Notes: generated by a model from the sequence alone, not told the origin. Numbered from the stretch's first letter, positions 17,849-27,040 are shown. The stretch is DNA of 64,000 bases from G958295645 sp965242735 (GCA_965242735.1 OZ251497.1:930001-994000); one strand, 5' to 3'. Made by a program: numbers and translations.

Positions 17849-18157
17849 TTGGGTCTGGCAATTATGCTCTCGGCTGTGCTGGGGATTGCGGCTTGCTCAA
17901 TGGATCTCACAAGTTCGGCGGGAGGTTGGTGCCCTCCTCACGACCAGAACACCGCAACGAACGCATGTAAACTGGATGGCATCACGGTGAAGGGTGGTCC
18001 GACGGACGATGGCGATGACGACGAGGACGACACGAGCGAGGACGACGAGGACGAAGGGGGCAGCAAGCCAGAAGACGATAACGACTTGCCGGAGGGGGGG
18101 AGGCCGAGGGCACGATGTGGCGACGCGCGCGCGACGCACTGCTCCAGGAATATATAG
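17849..18157 (+). CDS. N-terminal part of a frameshifted lipoprotein: lipobox plus acidic linker
   Basis: This frame encodes a signal sequence LAIMLSAVLGIAAC (lipobox cysteine), a short Cys-containing stretch and an extremely acidic linker (DDGDDDEDDTSEDDEDEGG), then runs out 42 bases into the next frame. The only start in frame is TTG 17849, which lacks a charged n-region and a ribosome site. A well-placed AGGAGCGAGGAA plus ATG lies at 17797 but in a different frame; read across a one-base shift it would give a basic n-region (KSKLVRPFRILG) joined to this lipobox. At the other end a G7 tract at 18094-18100 separates it from the M15-like domain. I treat it and the next feature as one gene split by indels. 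Confidence 0.6.
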   Translation: MGLAIMLSAVLGIAACSMDLTSSAGGWCPPHDQNTATNACKLDGITVKGGPTDDGDDDEDDTSEDDEDEGGSKPEDDNDLPEGGRPRARCGDARATHCSRNI

Positions 18158-19350
18158 ATCAAGGTATTACTAACGCAGGAATCGCCGACGAATGTGAAGA
18201 CTTCTATTTCGTTGAGCCAGAATTCAACCAACCGAGGGACAATAGACACCAGCCGTGGGGGTTAGAAAATGCCACCGTAAGGGGTGTATTCGACGGGGCT
18301 CGTGCAGAGTACGGAACGCGATATGGAGGCACGATAACGGTGACCGGCGGATACCGATCGCCAGCAAAGAACGCTAAGCTTCCAAAAGCTAGCAAGAGGA
18401 GCCATCACATCTTCGGCCAGGCCATTGACATGAGGGGCAATTGGGCACGGGGGGCTACGAGTGCAAGAGCGAGGGAGGAGTTTTATAGACTTAGACGTCT
18501 TTTTCCCGTTGGTACGACGGTTTGCGCCACCGAATGGGATAGATATGTTGATGATCGTCATCTTCACATCAGTCTTAAAGAAAAGGCATGCCGCGGAGGC
18601 GGTAACCGAATGGGTGTTGTCGTGGCGGATGCTTCGCCGCAAGACGTGCCTTCCCGAGCTGAGCAGAAGGCGTTGGCCCGGGATTTGCGTAGCGGAGACG
18701 CGGAGCGGGTGATGGAGGCAGCGTACCGACTCTACGACGTTGCAGCGGAGGAATGGGACAGCGATTTTCGAAGAGCGGTAGCGGATGTGTACGTGAGGGA
18801 GACTAAGGCGGATTTTGCACGGAGAGTCCTGAGCGGGGACGAGGCCTTGACACTGAGGGACATGGTCTGGAGTATAGCGTTCGCAGGGGATCCGGTGGTG
18901 ATTCCGGCTTTACTGTTGACGCCGACGTCACCAAATGCTCTTTACCAACTGGGAGAACCGGCGTTTCGCGCTGTGCTTGATATGGTCTTGTCGTCGTCGC
19001 CGGGTCAATTTGCCGAGGACAGGGGACGCGGAGTGACCCCGACGATGTACGCCGGCGGTCTTGATGCGTTGGTGATGTTTGTTGACAACGACGGCATAGA
19101 CGATTTCGACGGGCTAGCGCAAAGTCAACTGCGGGCTGTGGCCCTCCGTACGTTGCAATCGGCGAGAAGAGGGTGGATGATGATCGCGGCCATGCCGCTA
19201 GCCGTAGCAGTCGACGATGCCGCGGCGATAGCTATGGTGGAGGCACTGACGGACAAGGCGGAGATTCGCGCGCGAGGCGTTACGCATCCGGGGGAAATCG
19301 ATATGATTGCGCAAAAGGCCAGAGAGGCCCTGACGGGACGGAAGCGATGA
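18115..19350 (+). CDS. M15-like (D-Ala-D-Ala carboxypeptidase fold) domain protein, C-terminal part of a split gene
   Basis: The 411-residue frame has hallmarks of the peptidase M15 / hedgehog-DD-peptidase fold: TVTGGYRSPAKNAKL, the zinc motif SHHIFGQAIDM (SxHxxGxAxD) and VDDRHLHISL, whose HxH-type histidine completes the site. These enzymes cut or bind peptidoglycan stem peptides. After about residue 165 comes an unrecognised helical region, PSRAEQKALARDLRSGDAERV onward, resembling HEAT-like repeats. The ATG at 18115 has no ribosome site. Adding one G to the G7 tract at 18094-18100 fuses this frame in register to the upstream lipobox and acidic linker, giving a surface-anchored enzyme on a charged stalk. 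It may be a pseudogene, a phase-variable gene or a sequencing error. Lower GC than the chromosome average here. Confidence 0.68.
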   Translation: MWRRARDALLQEYIDQGITNAGIADECEDFYFVEPEFNQPRDNRHQPWGLENATVRGVFDGARAEYGTRYGGTITVTGGYRSPAKNAKLPKASKRSHHIFGQAIDMRGNWARGATSARAREEFYRLRRLFPVGTTVCATEWDRYVDDRHLHISLKEKACRGGGNRMGVVVADASPQDVPSRAEQKALARDLRSGDAERVMEAAYRLYDVAAEEWDSDFRRAVADVYVRETKADFARRVLSGDEALTLRDMVWSIAFAGDPVVIPALLLTPTSPNALYQLGEPAFRAVLDMVLSSSPGQFAEDRGRGVTPTMYAGGLDALVMFVDNDGIDDFDGLAQSQLRAVALRTLQSARRGWMMIAAMPLAVAVDDAAAIAMVEALTDKAEIRARGVTHPGEIDMIAQKAREALTGRKR

Positions 19351-19499
19351 CTTTTTTACGGGGCAATAGGCATTGGAGGAAGTAGCCGATGGTCCGAGCC
19401 CGGCCACACGTTGGCCTGCAACAACGCGCACAACTGCGGCCGCCGTTGCTCGTACAGTACCTGCAAGGACCTTGGGTTCAGGTGGTGCGATATGAAGCA

Positions 19500-20452
19500 T
19501 GACTTGCGGAGGACGCAGGCGGAAGACACGTCGAAAGGGGCTCGTGCCGAGGGGGTCGGTGCGCGCCTACGCGACGCTTCGGCGGCGCTTTGGAACCGGC
19601 GGCGGTTCAGCCGCTCGCATTCCAGCGTAGCGAAGAATGCTTTCGCACATCGCGTTGTGGCAGGCGTCGCCGACCGAGCCCGCCGAGGCGACGCACGCCG
19701 GTCTTCGTGCACCGCTCGCCGAACGCCCACGACCTGTAGCGACCCCTGGTCCGAGTGATGGACCGCGGTCTCGGGACCGGGGTTCTCGATGGCCATGGCG
19801 AGCGCGCGCCCGACGGGGCCGTCGGTGCTGAAGTGGCGCTCGACCAAAGTCCGGAACCGGGCGCGCGCGGGCGTCGCGTACCGTCAGCCCGCCGCCTTGC
19901 GGCGCCGGCGGCTCGCGCCGTCGATGCCCTCCTCGGGCATGAGGCGGGCGACGCGCGTCGGACCGACGCGCTCGCCCCAGGGCCGAGAGGTCGGCGGGGA
20001 TGCGCGGGTGCCCAGACGTCCGGCCGCTCGCTTCCCAGTTGCGGCGCACCAAGACGCGCAACGCGTCGTCGTGCACCGCGCTCGCCGAAGGCGGACGTTT
20101 CAGCCACGCGTAGAGCCGCTCGGGGAGAGACCGAGGACGCGGCGCATCGCACGCACGGGAAACACGGCCCGGCGCTTCCTCACGAACTCGAACCCTTTCC
20201 GGGGATGGAGGTGCTTTCCCGGGCGAACCAGGCCGCGGCTTTTTTTAGGATGTCGCGCTCGAGGCGCAACTGCTTGTTCCCGCTTCAGGCGGCGCCCCTC
20301 GTCGACATCGGCCTGCCTGGACCCCAGCTGCGGATCGTCGGCGCCGACGGCTCGAACTCACGCGCCAGCGCCTCCGGCGAACGGCCCGAACGCGCCAGCT
20401 CGAACATCCGCCGCCGGTAGTCCAGCGGGTACTGCTTGCGTTTCTTCGGCAT
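19500..20452 (-). pseudogene. Decayed IS3-family insertion sequence (orfA/orfB)
   Basis: On the minus strand, orfA starts at ATG 20452 with MPKKRKQYPLDYRRRM and the helix-turn-helix PEALAREFEPSAPTIRSW, then loses frame. Fragments of the usual continuation follow in other frames: RDILKKAAAWFARES, then RVLGLSPSGYYAW-like sequence, VRDARARPVPDLVERHFS, AMAIENPGPETAVHHSDQGS (second catalytic Asp) and ATLECERLNRRRF (third motif region). The first catalytic Asp block is missing, so there is an internal deletion as well as several frameshifts. The left boundary near 19500 is approximate; 19351-19500 holds nothing recognisable. Confidence 0.75.
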
Positions 20453-20519
20453 CGTGGAACTCCTCCTCGCCCCGAAAGACGTGTCCACCATGGCGGGGCA
20501 ACTCCAGCCTGTGCTCGAA

Positions 20520-21254
20520 GCGCACGATGTACCGCGTGCTGGCCGAGCAGGCCAGCGTCCGGGAGCGGCGCCGGCAGGCGGGTCCGTGCGCCGCACGGCA
20601 AGCCGCGGCTCGTGGCCCGGCGGCCCAACCAGGTGTGGTCGTGGGACATCACGCGGCTGCTGGGACCGGCCAAGTGGAAGTACTTCCACCTCTACGTGGT
20701 TCTGGACCTCTTCAGCCGCTACGTCGTCGGCTGGATGGTGGCAGAGCGCGAGACCGCCGCGCTGGGCTGCCGCCTCGTCGAGGAGACGTGCGCGAAGCAG
20801 GGCGTGCGTCCTCGCGTCGCCACGCTGCACTCCGACCGCGGCAGCCCGAATGACCAGCCAGGGCATGGCGCAGCTGCTGGCCAATCTCGGCGTGACCCGG
20901 TCGCTCGGCCGGCCCCGCGTCTCCAACGACAATCCCTTCTCGGAGGCGCAGTTCAAGACGCTCAAGTACCACCCGTCCTTCCCCGGCCGCTTCGCCGGCC
21001 TGGCCGAGGCGAGGACGTTCTGCCGGTCGTTCTTCGACTGGTACAACCACCGTCACCGTCACGGCGGGATCGCGATGCTCGCGCCTGAGCAGGTGCACTC
21101 CGGGCGCGCCGAGGCCGTCGTCGCCCGGCGCCAGGCCGTCCTGGACGCCGCATGGGCCAGGAACCCGGAGCGCTTCGTCTCTCGGCCTCCGGAGGCGCCG
21201 GCCCTGCCCTCGGAGGTCTGGATCAACCCGCCGCCCGCGATCCCCGTTACCTAA
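20520..21254 (+). pseudogene. Decayed IS3-family transposase (DDE domain), head to head with the previous remnant
   Basis: Plus-strand DDE integrase core spread over three frames: MYRVLAEQASVRERRR, then VARRPNQVWSWDITRL (first Asp), SRYVVGWMVAERE and ATLHSDRGSP (second Asp), a one-base insertion near 20850, then MTSQGMAQLLANLGV, RPRVSNDNPFSEAQFKTLKY (catalytic Glu region) and FFDWYNHRHRHGGI. The N-terminal orfA part is absent. It belongs to a different IS3 subgroup from the minus-strand remnant, and the two abut at about 20453-20520. It is non-functional as written and marks an old insertion site at the edge of the SusCD/M15 block. Confidence 0.75.
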
Positions 21255-21302
21255 GACGAAGGTCACTAAAGGAGTCCAGGGGGACGGACAGCCGCCGCTC
21301 GG

Positions 21303-23222
21303 CTAGAGATCAAGCAGTCGAATCACGGCTACGCGGGTCTTCGTGATTCCTACCGTTGGGTCGGTGACCTCCAAGAGGAGCTGAAGAGCGCCGGAAGACT
21401 CGTTGCGCAAGTCCAAGTCGAAGAAGTGCTTGCCCGTGGGGCCTTCGGAGGCCAGGGCAACGCTGACGACGGCTCTTCCTTCTTGTTCGTCTCCGCTCGG
21501 CGGGACGGGTGGTTGATCCTGGCGGCGATGTGTGCCAGGGACGAGGCGCAAGCGGACGTCGTATGTCTTTTCCTGAGTTTCGGGCGTCGAGGAAGGACGG
21601 TAGATTTCGAAATAGACGCGGAGCAGATCGTCGCGCCAGACGTGGGTGGCAGGCAATAGCGGGACGGGGGGACTGGAAAGCGAGGATGTGGTCGGGAGTG
21701 CGATTCCGACCACGATGTCGCTGACGTCGAATCCGGCGAGGTCCAACGACAGCGGCGCGCCAATGGCGAAGTGCTCGCTGCCCGGGAACACCCGTGGGGT
21801 TCCGTCGGCGCTCGTTGGATCGTCCATGTCGTGTCTGGCGGCGACGGACACGTGTCCGATGCGTGCGTCGTGGCGGAGGACCAAGTGGGCAAACTCGCCG
21901 TAGGCGTCCAGCGGTGCCATTTCGGCGCGCAAGATTTCATCCAGGCGCTGGTCGCGAGCGATGACGGTGTGGCTCGGCGTGTATTCGCCCAATGCCAGTT
22001 CTTCCGGCAGCTCGCGTTCCTCCAGAGCCGGGGTCCATGTGGGCGATGAAACGGCCACCACGAGAATTCGAGGCTGGCCTTCCTGGATGACGCGCGCTGC
22101 TTGCGCCGACAAGGCGCTCTTGGGCGTCTCGTCGATCTCCGACCAAGCTGTCGGCCTAGGGCGCGTTGCGCGGGCCACATCGTCGTCGATGTGCAGAAGA
22201 GACATGGCTTCCAAGTAGCCTTCGTTCGGATTCCCTCCGGTCTGATTCCAGAGCGCTTCCAACTGGCTGAGGCGATCTCCGAAGGGGCCGCCGGCGCGGG
22301 CCAATTCGACGTAGTAGAACAGTTCCAAGTAGTACTGGGCGCGAATCCCGGTGGGAAGACGTGAGCCCGGCCCAGTGCGGGCACTCCTGGGCAAGATCTC
22401 GTGCGGCCCGACGACTCGGCGGAACGGACCGGTGCCCTGTTCGTTTCCGAACATGAAGTAGGTGAAGTCGCGCTCGCCAAGAGTGGCGTACCGCCAGATC
22501 TCGTACTGAGGGTCGACGTCCCAGCGGAAGAGATCGTCTCTTTCTACGCCGCGCCAGCGCGCTTCCGTCGTGCTGATCTTCAAGTGGCCGGCCGTGACTT
22601 GAGCGGGTCGTCCATACTTCACGTAGAAGACGCCCCGGTCGTCGGTTCCGAACGCCGAATTTCGGTTGTAGACGTAATGCTCTCGCGCGTAGGCGACGCG
22701 GGTCCAATGCTCCAGGAGGCGTTCGTTCGCGGCCGTAGTGGGAGTCGGGTCGCGTTCCAGCCAAAACCACTGGACTGCGTGCGCAAGCGCGGCCGGATCC
22801 CTGCGCCCGACAGCGGCCCAGGCCTCGGCCGTGGCCGAATCGACCAAGGCGAACGTGCGACGTCCTTCGGCGAGTATCTCGCGCTGGGCGTCGTCGCCCG
22901 GAGTGGTCCCCGAAAATCCCCAGTAGAACATGTCCGTGGCAACTTCTTCGTAGAGGCGGAGGTCTTGCTCCGCTACTGCCGAAATGAACGCCGTTGCAAT
23001 GCGGGGATCTTCCGATCCGGCGGCCGAAATGCTGTCTCGGCGTTCGATCCAGAAGTCGAGGGCGCCGACGGTGTCGCCAGCCTCCAACAGGCTCTGGCCA
23101 TGCTGATATGCATCGATGCTGCTTTGAAGCCGTGGCGCCGGGTCCAAGAGAGTTGCGACGGTAGAGGTGGGGACGGGAAACGCGATGAACGCCAGGAATG
23201 GCAAAGAGAGATATCTTCGCAC
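21303..23222 (-). CDS. GWxTD domain-containing secreted protein
   Basis: A 639-residue exported protein with the N-terminal GWxTD-type domain found widely in Gemmatimonadota, Acidobacteriota and relatives: WFWLERDPTPTTAANERLLEHWTRVAYA followed by NSAFGTDDRGVFYVKYGRPA, then PQYEIWRYA. The canonical GWxTD block is divergent here. The C-terminal half is beta-rich and unassigned. The signal peptide begins with MRRYLSLPFLAFIAFPVP from a GTG start at 23222; the ribosome site is weak. It is the last gene of a minus-strand operon, 17 bases after the outer-membrane protein gene. The family has no established function; an envelope role is inferred. Confidence 0.8.
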   Translation of the reverse strand: MRRYLSLPFLAFIAFPVPTSTVATLLDPAPRLQSSIDAYQHGQSLLEAGDTVGALDFWIERRDSISAAGSEDPRIATAFISAVAEQDLRLYEEVATDMFYWGFSGTTPGDDAQREILAEGRRTFALVDSATAEAWAAVGRRDPAALAHAVQWFWLERDPTPTTAANERLLEHWTRVAYAREHYVYNRNSAFGTDDRGVFYVKYGRPAQVTAGHLKISTTEARWRGVERDDLFRWDVDPQYEIWRYATLGERDFTYFMFGNEQGTGPFRRVVGPHEILPRSARTGPGSRLPTGIRAQYYLELFYYVELARAGGPFGDRLSQLEALWNQTGGNPNEGYLEAMSLLHIDDDVARATRPRPTAWSEIDETPKSALSAQAARVIQEGQPRILVVAVSSPTWTPALEERELPEELALGEYTPSHTVIARDQRLDEILRAEMAPLDAYGEFAHLVLRHDARIGHVSVAARHDMDDPTSADGTPRVFPGSEHFAIGAPLSLDLAGFDVSDIVVGIALPTTSSLSSPPVPLLPATHVWRDDLLRVYFEIYRPSSTPETQEKTYDVRLRLVPGTHRRQDQPPVPPSGDEQEGRAVVSVALASEGPTGKHFFDLDLRNESSGALQLLLEVTDPTVGITKTRVAVIRLLDL

Positions 23223-23239
23223 GTTATCGGCTCCCGCGC

Positions 23240-24064
23240 CTAGAAGACGCGAACGCCCGCCAAGAGCTCAAGGCGAATGTCCGCATAGTAAGCCCCGTTC
23301 ACTCGCCGGGTGCCGCCGCTGAACTTGCCGACGCCGGCGCTCAACGTGGCTTCGGAAAGGTAGCGATTCCGCTCGACGCGGGCGCCGACCATGCCCCTGA
23401 ACACGACATGGCTGCCGCCGTCCTGGAACATGTCCTTGATCAAGTCGCAGACTTCGCGCGCAACTTGGTCGGCGCGGCCCGGACAGTCGGGTTGGTCGAA
23501 CGAGTACGTTCGAAGTCCAACACCGGCGCCCACGACCGGCCGAACCGGCCACTCCGGATCGCCACGGTAGGCCCGCACATGTGCCAAGACGCCGCGGACG
23601 GACGTAGCAACGGTCTCCGGCTCGCAGATTCGCCCAGTGACCACCTCGCATATAGCGATTTGGCCGGTGGCGTCGGCGTTTGCCGTGGTCTCGAATCCAA
23701 GCCGAACGCCGAGCTCATGTCCGAGAAAGTCGAGATCCGCGCCTGCGCTGATCACAAAGGATTGTCCCAGGTCCGACACGGAATTGGCGAGAGGGCGCTC
23801 TGGCAGGTTGGACGGCGCCGTGGCCAGGCGACCGTTCGGCATCTGCCAGGCGCCTTGCGCCCACGCGGACAAGGACCATGAGCGGCCGGCCACCGCATCC
23901 GCTGGTTGGGCCGAGGTCGCGTCGAAGCCGAAGAGAACCGCGACTGCAATGCTCAGGGCCACGGCAAGGCTCGAGCCCCTTCGGGCGGACGAGCAACTGC
24001 GTCGCTGTGTTGGAGGTTGAGCCTCTCGGCCCTCGGGCAGAACGGCATTGGGCATCGACGTCAT
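23240..24064 (-). CDS. Probable outer-membrane beta-barrel protein
   Basis: A 274-residue exported protein not recognised as a named family. A basic n-region, hydrophobic core SLAVALSIAVAVLFGF and SAQPADA cleavage region precede alternating hydrophobic strands (VSDLGQSFVISAGADLDFLG; HELGVRLGFET; GMVGARVERNRYLSEATLSA) and it ends in VRVF, a terminal aromatic typical of barrel proteins. It resembles small OmpA-like or opacity-type barrels in architecture. Four cysteines (CEVVTGRIC; CPGR; CDLI) could form loop disulfides. The ATG at 24064 lies six bases from the stop of the preceding zinc-ribbon gene and its own stop is 17 bases before the GWxTD gene, suggesting one operon. Confidence 0.65.
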   Translation of the reverse strand: MTSMPNAVLPEGREAQPPTQRRSCSSARRGSSLAVALSIAVAVLFGFDATSAQPADAVAGRSWSLSAWAQGAWQMPNGRLATAPSNLPERPLANSVSDLGQSFVISAGADLDFLGHELGVRLGFETTANADATGQIAICEVVTGRICEPETVATSVRGVLAHVRAYRGDPEWPVRPVVGAGVGLRTYSFDQPDCPGRADQVAREVCDLIKDMFQDGGSHVVFRGMVGARVERNRYLSEATLSAGVGKFSGGTRRVNGAYYADIRLELLAGVRVF

Positions 24065-24070
24065 TGAGCG

Positions 24071-25144
24071 TTATCCCTTCGAATGTTGAAGATCTCGGTC
24101 TTGACCAGGGGTGTCCCCCTCCCTCTCCACCTCCGGCGGCTCCCCATGCTTCTCCAGGAATTCCTCCGTCCCCTCGGGGAGCAACAGATTGTCGGAGATT
24201 TCGGCGATCTCTTCGGCTTCCTGCCAAGCCTGCTCGAGGCGCCAGAGCTCGCCTTCCAGGGCCTGCCGCTCTTGTTCTTCGTGCAACGCCATTTCCAGGG
24301 CGAGGCGGGTCGATTGAGGCATCTGTGCGATGTGTCCAGGGGCGCGCTTCCTTCGGAACAGGGTCCTGCCGAAGAACCGATCGCCCGCCGACACGTCGGC
24401 AATGAAGCGGCTGGGATGGCCGCTCGATTCGATCTCGGCGACCGCGTCGCGCACGGTTGCCGCCTTGCCGCCCTCGTGGTTCATCTTGGGGAGAATCACC
24501 GCCGCCAGCCTCCGCGCCTCGTCTCCCTGGTGCCAAGTCGTCGTCTTTCGCTCGCGTATGGCCAGCTTGAAGCCGACGCCGTCGTCCGCGGGGCGGATGC
24601 GCGTCGCCTGCAGATCCTCCGGCCGAAGCTTCAGGCGACGGTTGGCGTCCAGCCGCAACTTGGCGGTGGTCCGACGGCGTTGCCAGACTTGGAACAGGTT
24701 GCCTCCCCAAACGAGCGATGCTCCGCCGAAGATGCCCGTCGTGGTGCCGACCACCAAGACGGCTCCGCTCGCGACGGCGATGCCCGTTGCAATCACGAGG
24801 TGCTTACGCCTCCGGTGGCCGAACTGGTCGCCGTAGCGCCATGCGGCGAACTCGGGGCGAAGCGGCTTGCCGATGCGCACGAGCTCCAGTCCTTCCGGAT
24901 GCCGGGCAAGTCCCACGTGCTCGGTCGAGACGCGCACGCGCGTGTCGCGAAAGATGCGCTCGCATTGCTCGACGCCCTCCCAACGCTCATCGAGCGGGCT
25001 GAGGTTCCACCGCTCGCACTTGCGGCAGACGACCCACAGCCTCCCCTTGGCGGCGTCGAAGGCCAGCCGGCGTCCCACCGGGAAGGTCTCGACGACCTCG
25101 TTGGAGCCCAGCGGCTTCGTGCAGAACATGCAGGCGGCATACAC
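24071..25144 (-). CDS. Unrecognised zinc-ribbon membrane protein, copy 1 of 3
   Basis: The 357-residue product belongs to a family I cannot name. An N-terminal zinc-ribbon-like motif pairs CMFC (Cys5, Cys8) with CRKC (Cys40, Cys43) and is followed by a conserved basic stretch ending PEFAAWRYGDQF. A hydrophobic segment near residues 120-145 (LVIATGIAVASGAVLVVGTT) is probably one or two membrane helices. The following soluble domain has a strongly conserved GHPSRFIADV motif and the C-terminus is a charged helix rich in Glu (LALEMALHEEQERQALEGEL). The start is GTG 25144, in a context (GGGAGCGATGTC) shared with copy 2. It heads the operon with the barrel and GWxTD genes. Copies 1 and 2 are close to identical over most of their length; copy 3 is clearly diverged. 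Confidence 0.7.
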   Translation of the reverse strand: MYAACMFCTKPLGSNEVVETFPVGRRLAFDAAKGRLWVVCRKCERWNLSPLDERWEGVEQCERIFRDTRVRVSTEHVGLARHPEGLELVRIGKPLRPEFAAWRYGDQFGHRRRKHLVIATGIAVASGAVLVVGTTTGIFGGASLVWGGNLFQVWQRRRTTAKLRLDANRRLKLRPEDLQATRIRPADDGVGFKLAIRERKTTTWHQGDEARRLAAVILPKMNHEGGKAATVRDAVAEIESSGHPSRFIADVSAGDRFFGRTLFRRKRAPGHIAQMPQSTRLALEMALHEEQERQALEGELWRLEQAWQEAEEIAEISDNLLLPEGTEEFLEKHGEPPEVEREGDTPGQDRDLQHSKG

Positions 25145-25250
25145 GACATCGCTCCCTTCGCACCTGGCGGGCGAGGTTCCTCGCGGGGCGGCTGGCCGTG
25201 GCGACCGGCCCCGAGCAAGGAATCTCCGGCTAGGTCTAACCTAACCCGAC
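25142..25250. repeat. Duplicated 5' flank shared by copies 1 and 2
   Basis: The region upstream of copy 1 (25142-25250) closely matches that upstream of copy 2 (26943-27054), including GCAAGGAATCTCCGGCTAGG and TCTAACCTAACC. The duplication that made the two copies therefore included their promoter and leader; the shared leader reaches the CCGACCGGC/CGGACCGGC block. Confidence 0.75.
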
Positions 25251-25408
25251 CGGCGGCGCGCTGGCCAGCCGCGGGCGGCGATCCGGTCAGCCTGTGCCCG
25301 CGTAGCCCCCCCCCGGCGGTGTCGCCGCACGCTCGGCTGTCCCAAATCCCAGGCATTCTGCCCCCAGGGCTTCGCCCAAGCCCGTTCCGGTGTAGATTCC
25401 GAGACGGA

Positions 25409-25774
25409 ATGGACCCGACGGGACGCGCTCCCGAGGGAGCCTTCAAGGCCCAGGACGAAAGGACGGCGGGCGAGGCGGGCGAGCGACGGCTGGCGGAGCA
25501 GATCGGCGCCCAGAAGCAGGAGCTTGGCCTCCGGATCGACCGGATGGAGGACCAGTTCGACGAGAACCACCGGGTGGTAACGGCCGGGCTTGCCGAACTG
25601 AAGGCCGAGGTCGGCGCGTTGAGCACGAAGGTGGACGAGCGGTCGCACCCTCGTCGCTTGGACGGAGCTGCCCGGTCCAGCGCCGGGGCGGACGTGGTCG
25701 CGGGCGCTGTGCGCGAGACGCCCGACCGCTACTCGACGGAGGAGCCGAAGGGCAAAGCAGGGGAGATGCCGTAG
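25409..25774 (+). CDS. Small coiled-coil protein between duplicated genes
   Basis: A 121-residue hydrophilic protein from ATG 25409. Residues about 20-75 form a clear heptad-like coiled coil (RRLAEQIGAQKQELGLRIDR; MEDQFDENHRVVTAGLAELK; AEVGALSTKVDERS), reminiscent of small XhlA-like or tail-associated coiled coils, but no family can be assigned. The C-terminus is low-complexity. It is the only plus-strand gene between the two minus-strand copies, so it was either inserted between them or excluded from the duplicated unit. The ribosome site is weak (GAGACGGA), which lowers confidence. Confidence 0.45.
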   Translation: MDPTGRAPEGAFKAQDERTAGEAGERRLAEQIGAQKQELGLRIDRMEDQFDENHRVVTAGLAELKAEVGALSTKVDERSHPRRLDGAARSSAGADVVAGAVRETPDRYSTEEPKGKAGEMP

Positions 25775-25862
25775 GGCGGCCGTTCGCGTTCTCGGCGGCT
25801 ATCCAGTCCGTGCTGCAGGCCGACGAGCGCAGCCGTGCGGGCGGAAGTCTACGACCTGTCGG

Positions 25863-26945
25863 TCAATCGCCATTTTGCGTGTGGTGCGGTTCGTCTTGGA
25901 GTCGGCACATGCGCCTCCGGTCATGCTTCCCATGCCTCTCCAGGAATTCTTCCGTCCCCTCGGGGAGCAACAGGTTGTCGGAGATTTCGGCGATCTCTTC
26001 GGCTTCCCGCCAAGCCTGCTCGAGGCGCCAGAGCTCGCCTTCCAGGGCCTGCCGCTCTTGTTCTTCGTGCAAGGCCATTTCCAGGGCGAGGCGGGTCGAT
26101 TGAGGCATCTGTGCGATGTATCCAGGGGCGCGCTTCTTTCGGAACAGGGTCCTGCCGAAGAACCGATCGCCCGCCGACACGTCGGCAATGAAGCGGCTGG
26201 GATGGCCGCTCGATTCGATTTCGGCGACCGCGTTCTGCACGGTTGCGGCCTTGCCGCCCTCGTGGTTCATCTTCGGGACAATCGCCGCCGCCAACCTGCG
26301 GGCCTCGTCTCCCTCGTGCCAGGTCGTCGTTCGTCGTTTGCGTATGGCCAGCTTGAAGCCGGCGCCGTCTTCGTCTGGGCGAATGCGCGTCGCGAACAGG
26401 TCCAGCGGCCGGAGCTTCACGCGGCGTCCGCCGTCCAGTCGCAGCTTGGCGGTGTTCTGTCGGCGTTGCCAAAGGGAGGAGAACAGGCTGCTGCCCCAAA
26501 GCAGGTTGCCGCCCCCCAGCAGGAACATCCCGCCGAAGAGCCCTGTCGCGCCGAGCGCGTAGGCGCTGCTCACGACTACGACGCCCGTAGCCATGACGAC
26601 GTGCCTTCGCCTCCGGCGGCCGAACTGGTCGCCGTAGCGCCATGCGGCAAACTCGGGGCGAAGCGGCTTGCCGATGCGCACGAGCTCCAGTCCTTCCGGA
26701 TGCCGGGCAAGCCCCACGTTCTCGGTCGAGACGCGCACGCGCGTGTCGCGAAAGATGCGCTCGCATTGCTCGACGCCCTCCCAACGCTCCTCGAGCGGGC
26801 TGAGGTTCCACCGCTCGCACTTGCGGCAGACGACCCACAGCCGTCCCTTGGCGGCGTCGAAGGCCAGCCGGCGTCCCACCGGGAAGGTCTCGACGACCTC
26901 GTTGGAGCCCAGGGGCTTCGTGCAGAACATGCAGGCGGCATACAC
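25863..26945 (-). CDS. Unrecognised zinc-ribbon membrane protein, copy 2 of 3
   Basis: A 360-residue paralogue of the 24071-25144 protein. The zinc-ribbon CMFC/CRKC, the PEFAAWRYGDQF block, the GHPSRFIADV motif and the Glu-rich C-terminal helix are unchanged. Differences cluster in the membrane segment (SAYALGATGLFGGMFLLGGG), just after it, and at the extreme C-terminus. Start GTG 26945 in the same leader as copy 1. Retention of intact frames and of the cysteine pairs argues that both copies are functional and that the membrane segment is the variable part. Confidence 0.7.
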   Translation of the reverse strand: MYAACMFCTKPLGSNEVVETFPVGRRLAFDAAKGRLWVVCRKCERWNLSPLEERWEGVEQCERIFRDTRVRVSTENVGLARHPEGLELVRIGKPLRPEFAAWRYGDQFGRRRRRHVVMATGVVVVSSAYALGATGLFGGMFLLGGGNLLWGSSLFSSLWQRRQNTAKLRLDGGRRVKLRPLDLFATRIRPDEDGAGFKLAIRKRRTTTWHEGDEARRLAAAIVPKMNHEGGKAATVQNAVAEIESSGHPSRFIADVSAGDRFFGRTLFRKKRAPGYIAQMPQSTRLALEMALHEEQERQALEGELWRLEQAWREAEEIAEISDNLLLPEGTEEFLERHGKHDRRRMCRLQDEPHHTQNGD

Positions 26946-27040
26946 GACATCGCTCCCTTCGCCCTGACGGGCGAGGTTCCTCGCAGAGCGGTTGGCCGTC
27001 GCGGCCGGCTCCGAGCAAGGAATCTCCGGCTAGGTCTAAC

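Noticed and set aside
19351..19499. Short plus-strand frame after the M15-like gene
   Set aside because: No family similarity, no ribosome site; the sequence is next to IS debris and may be part of it.
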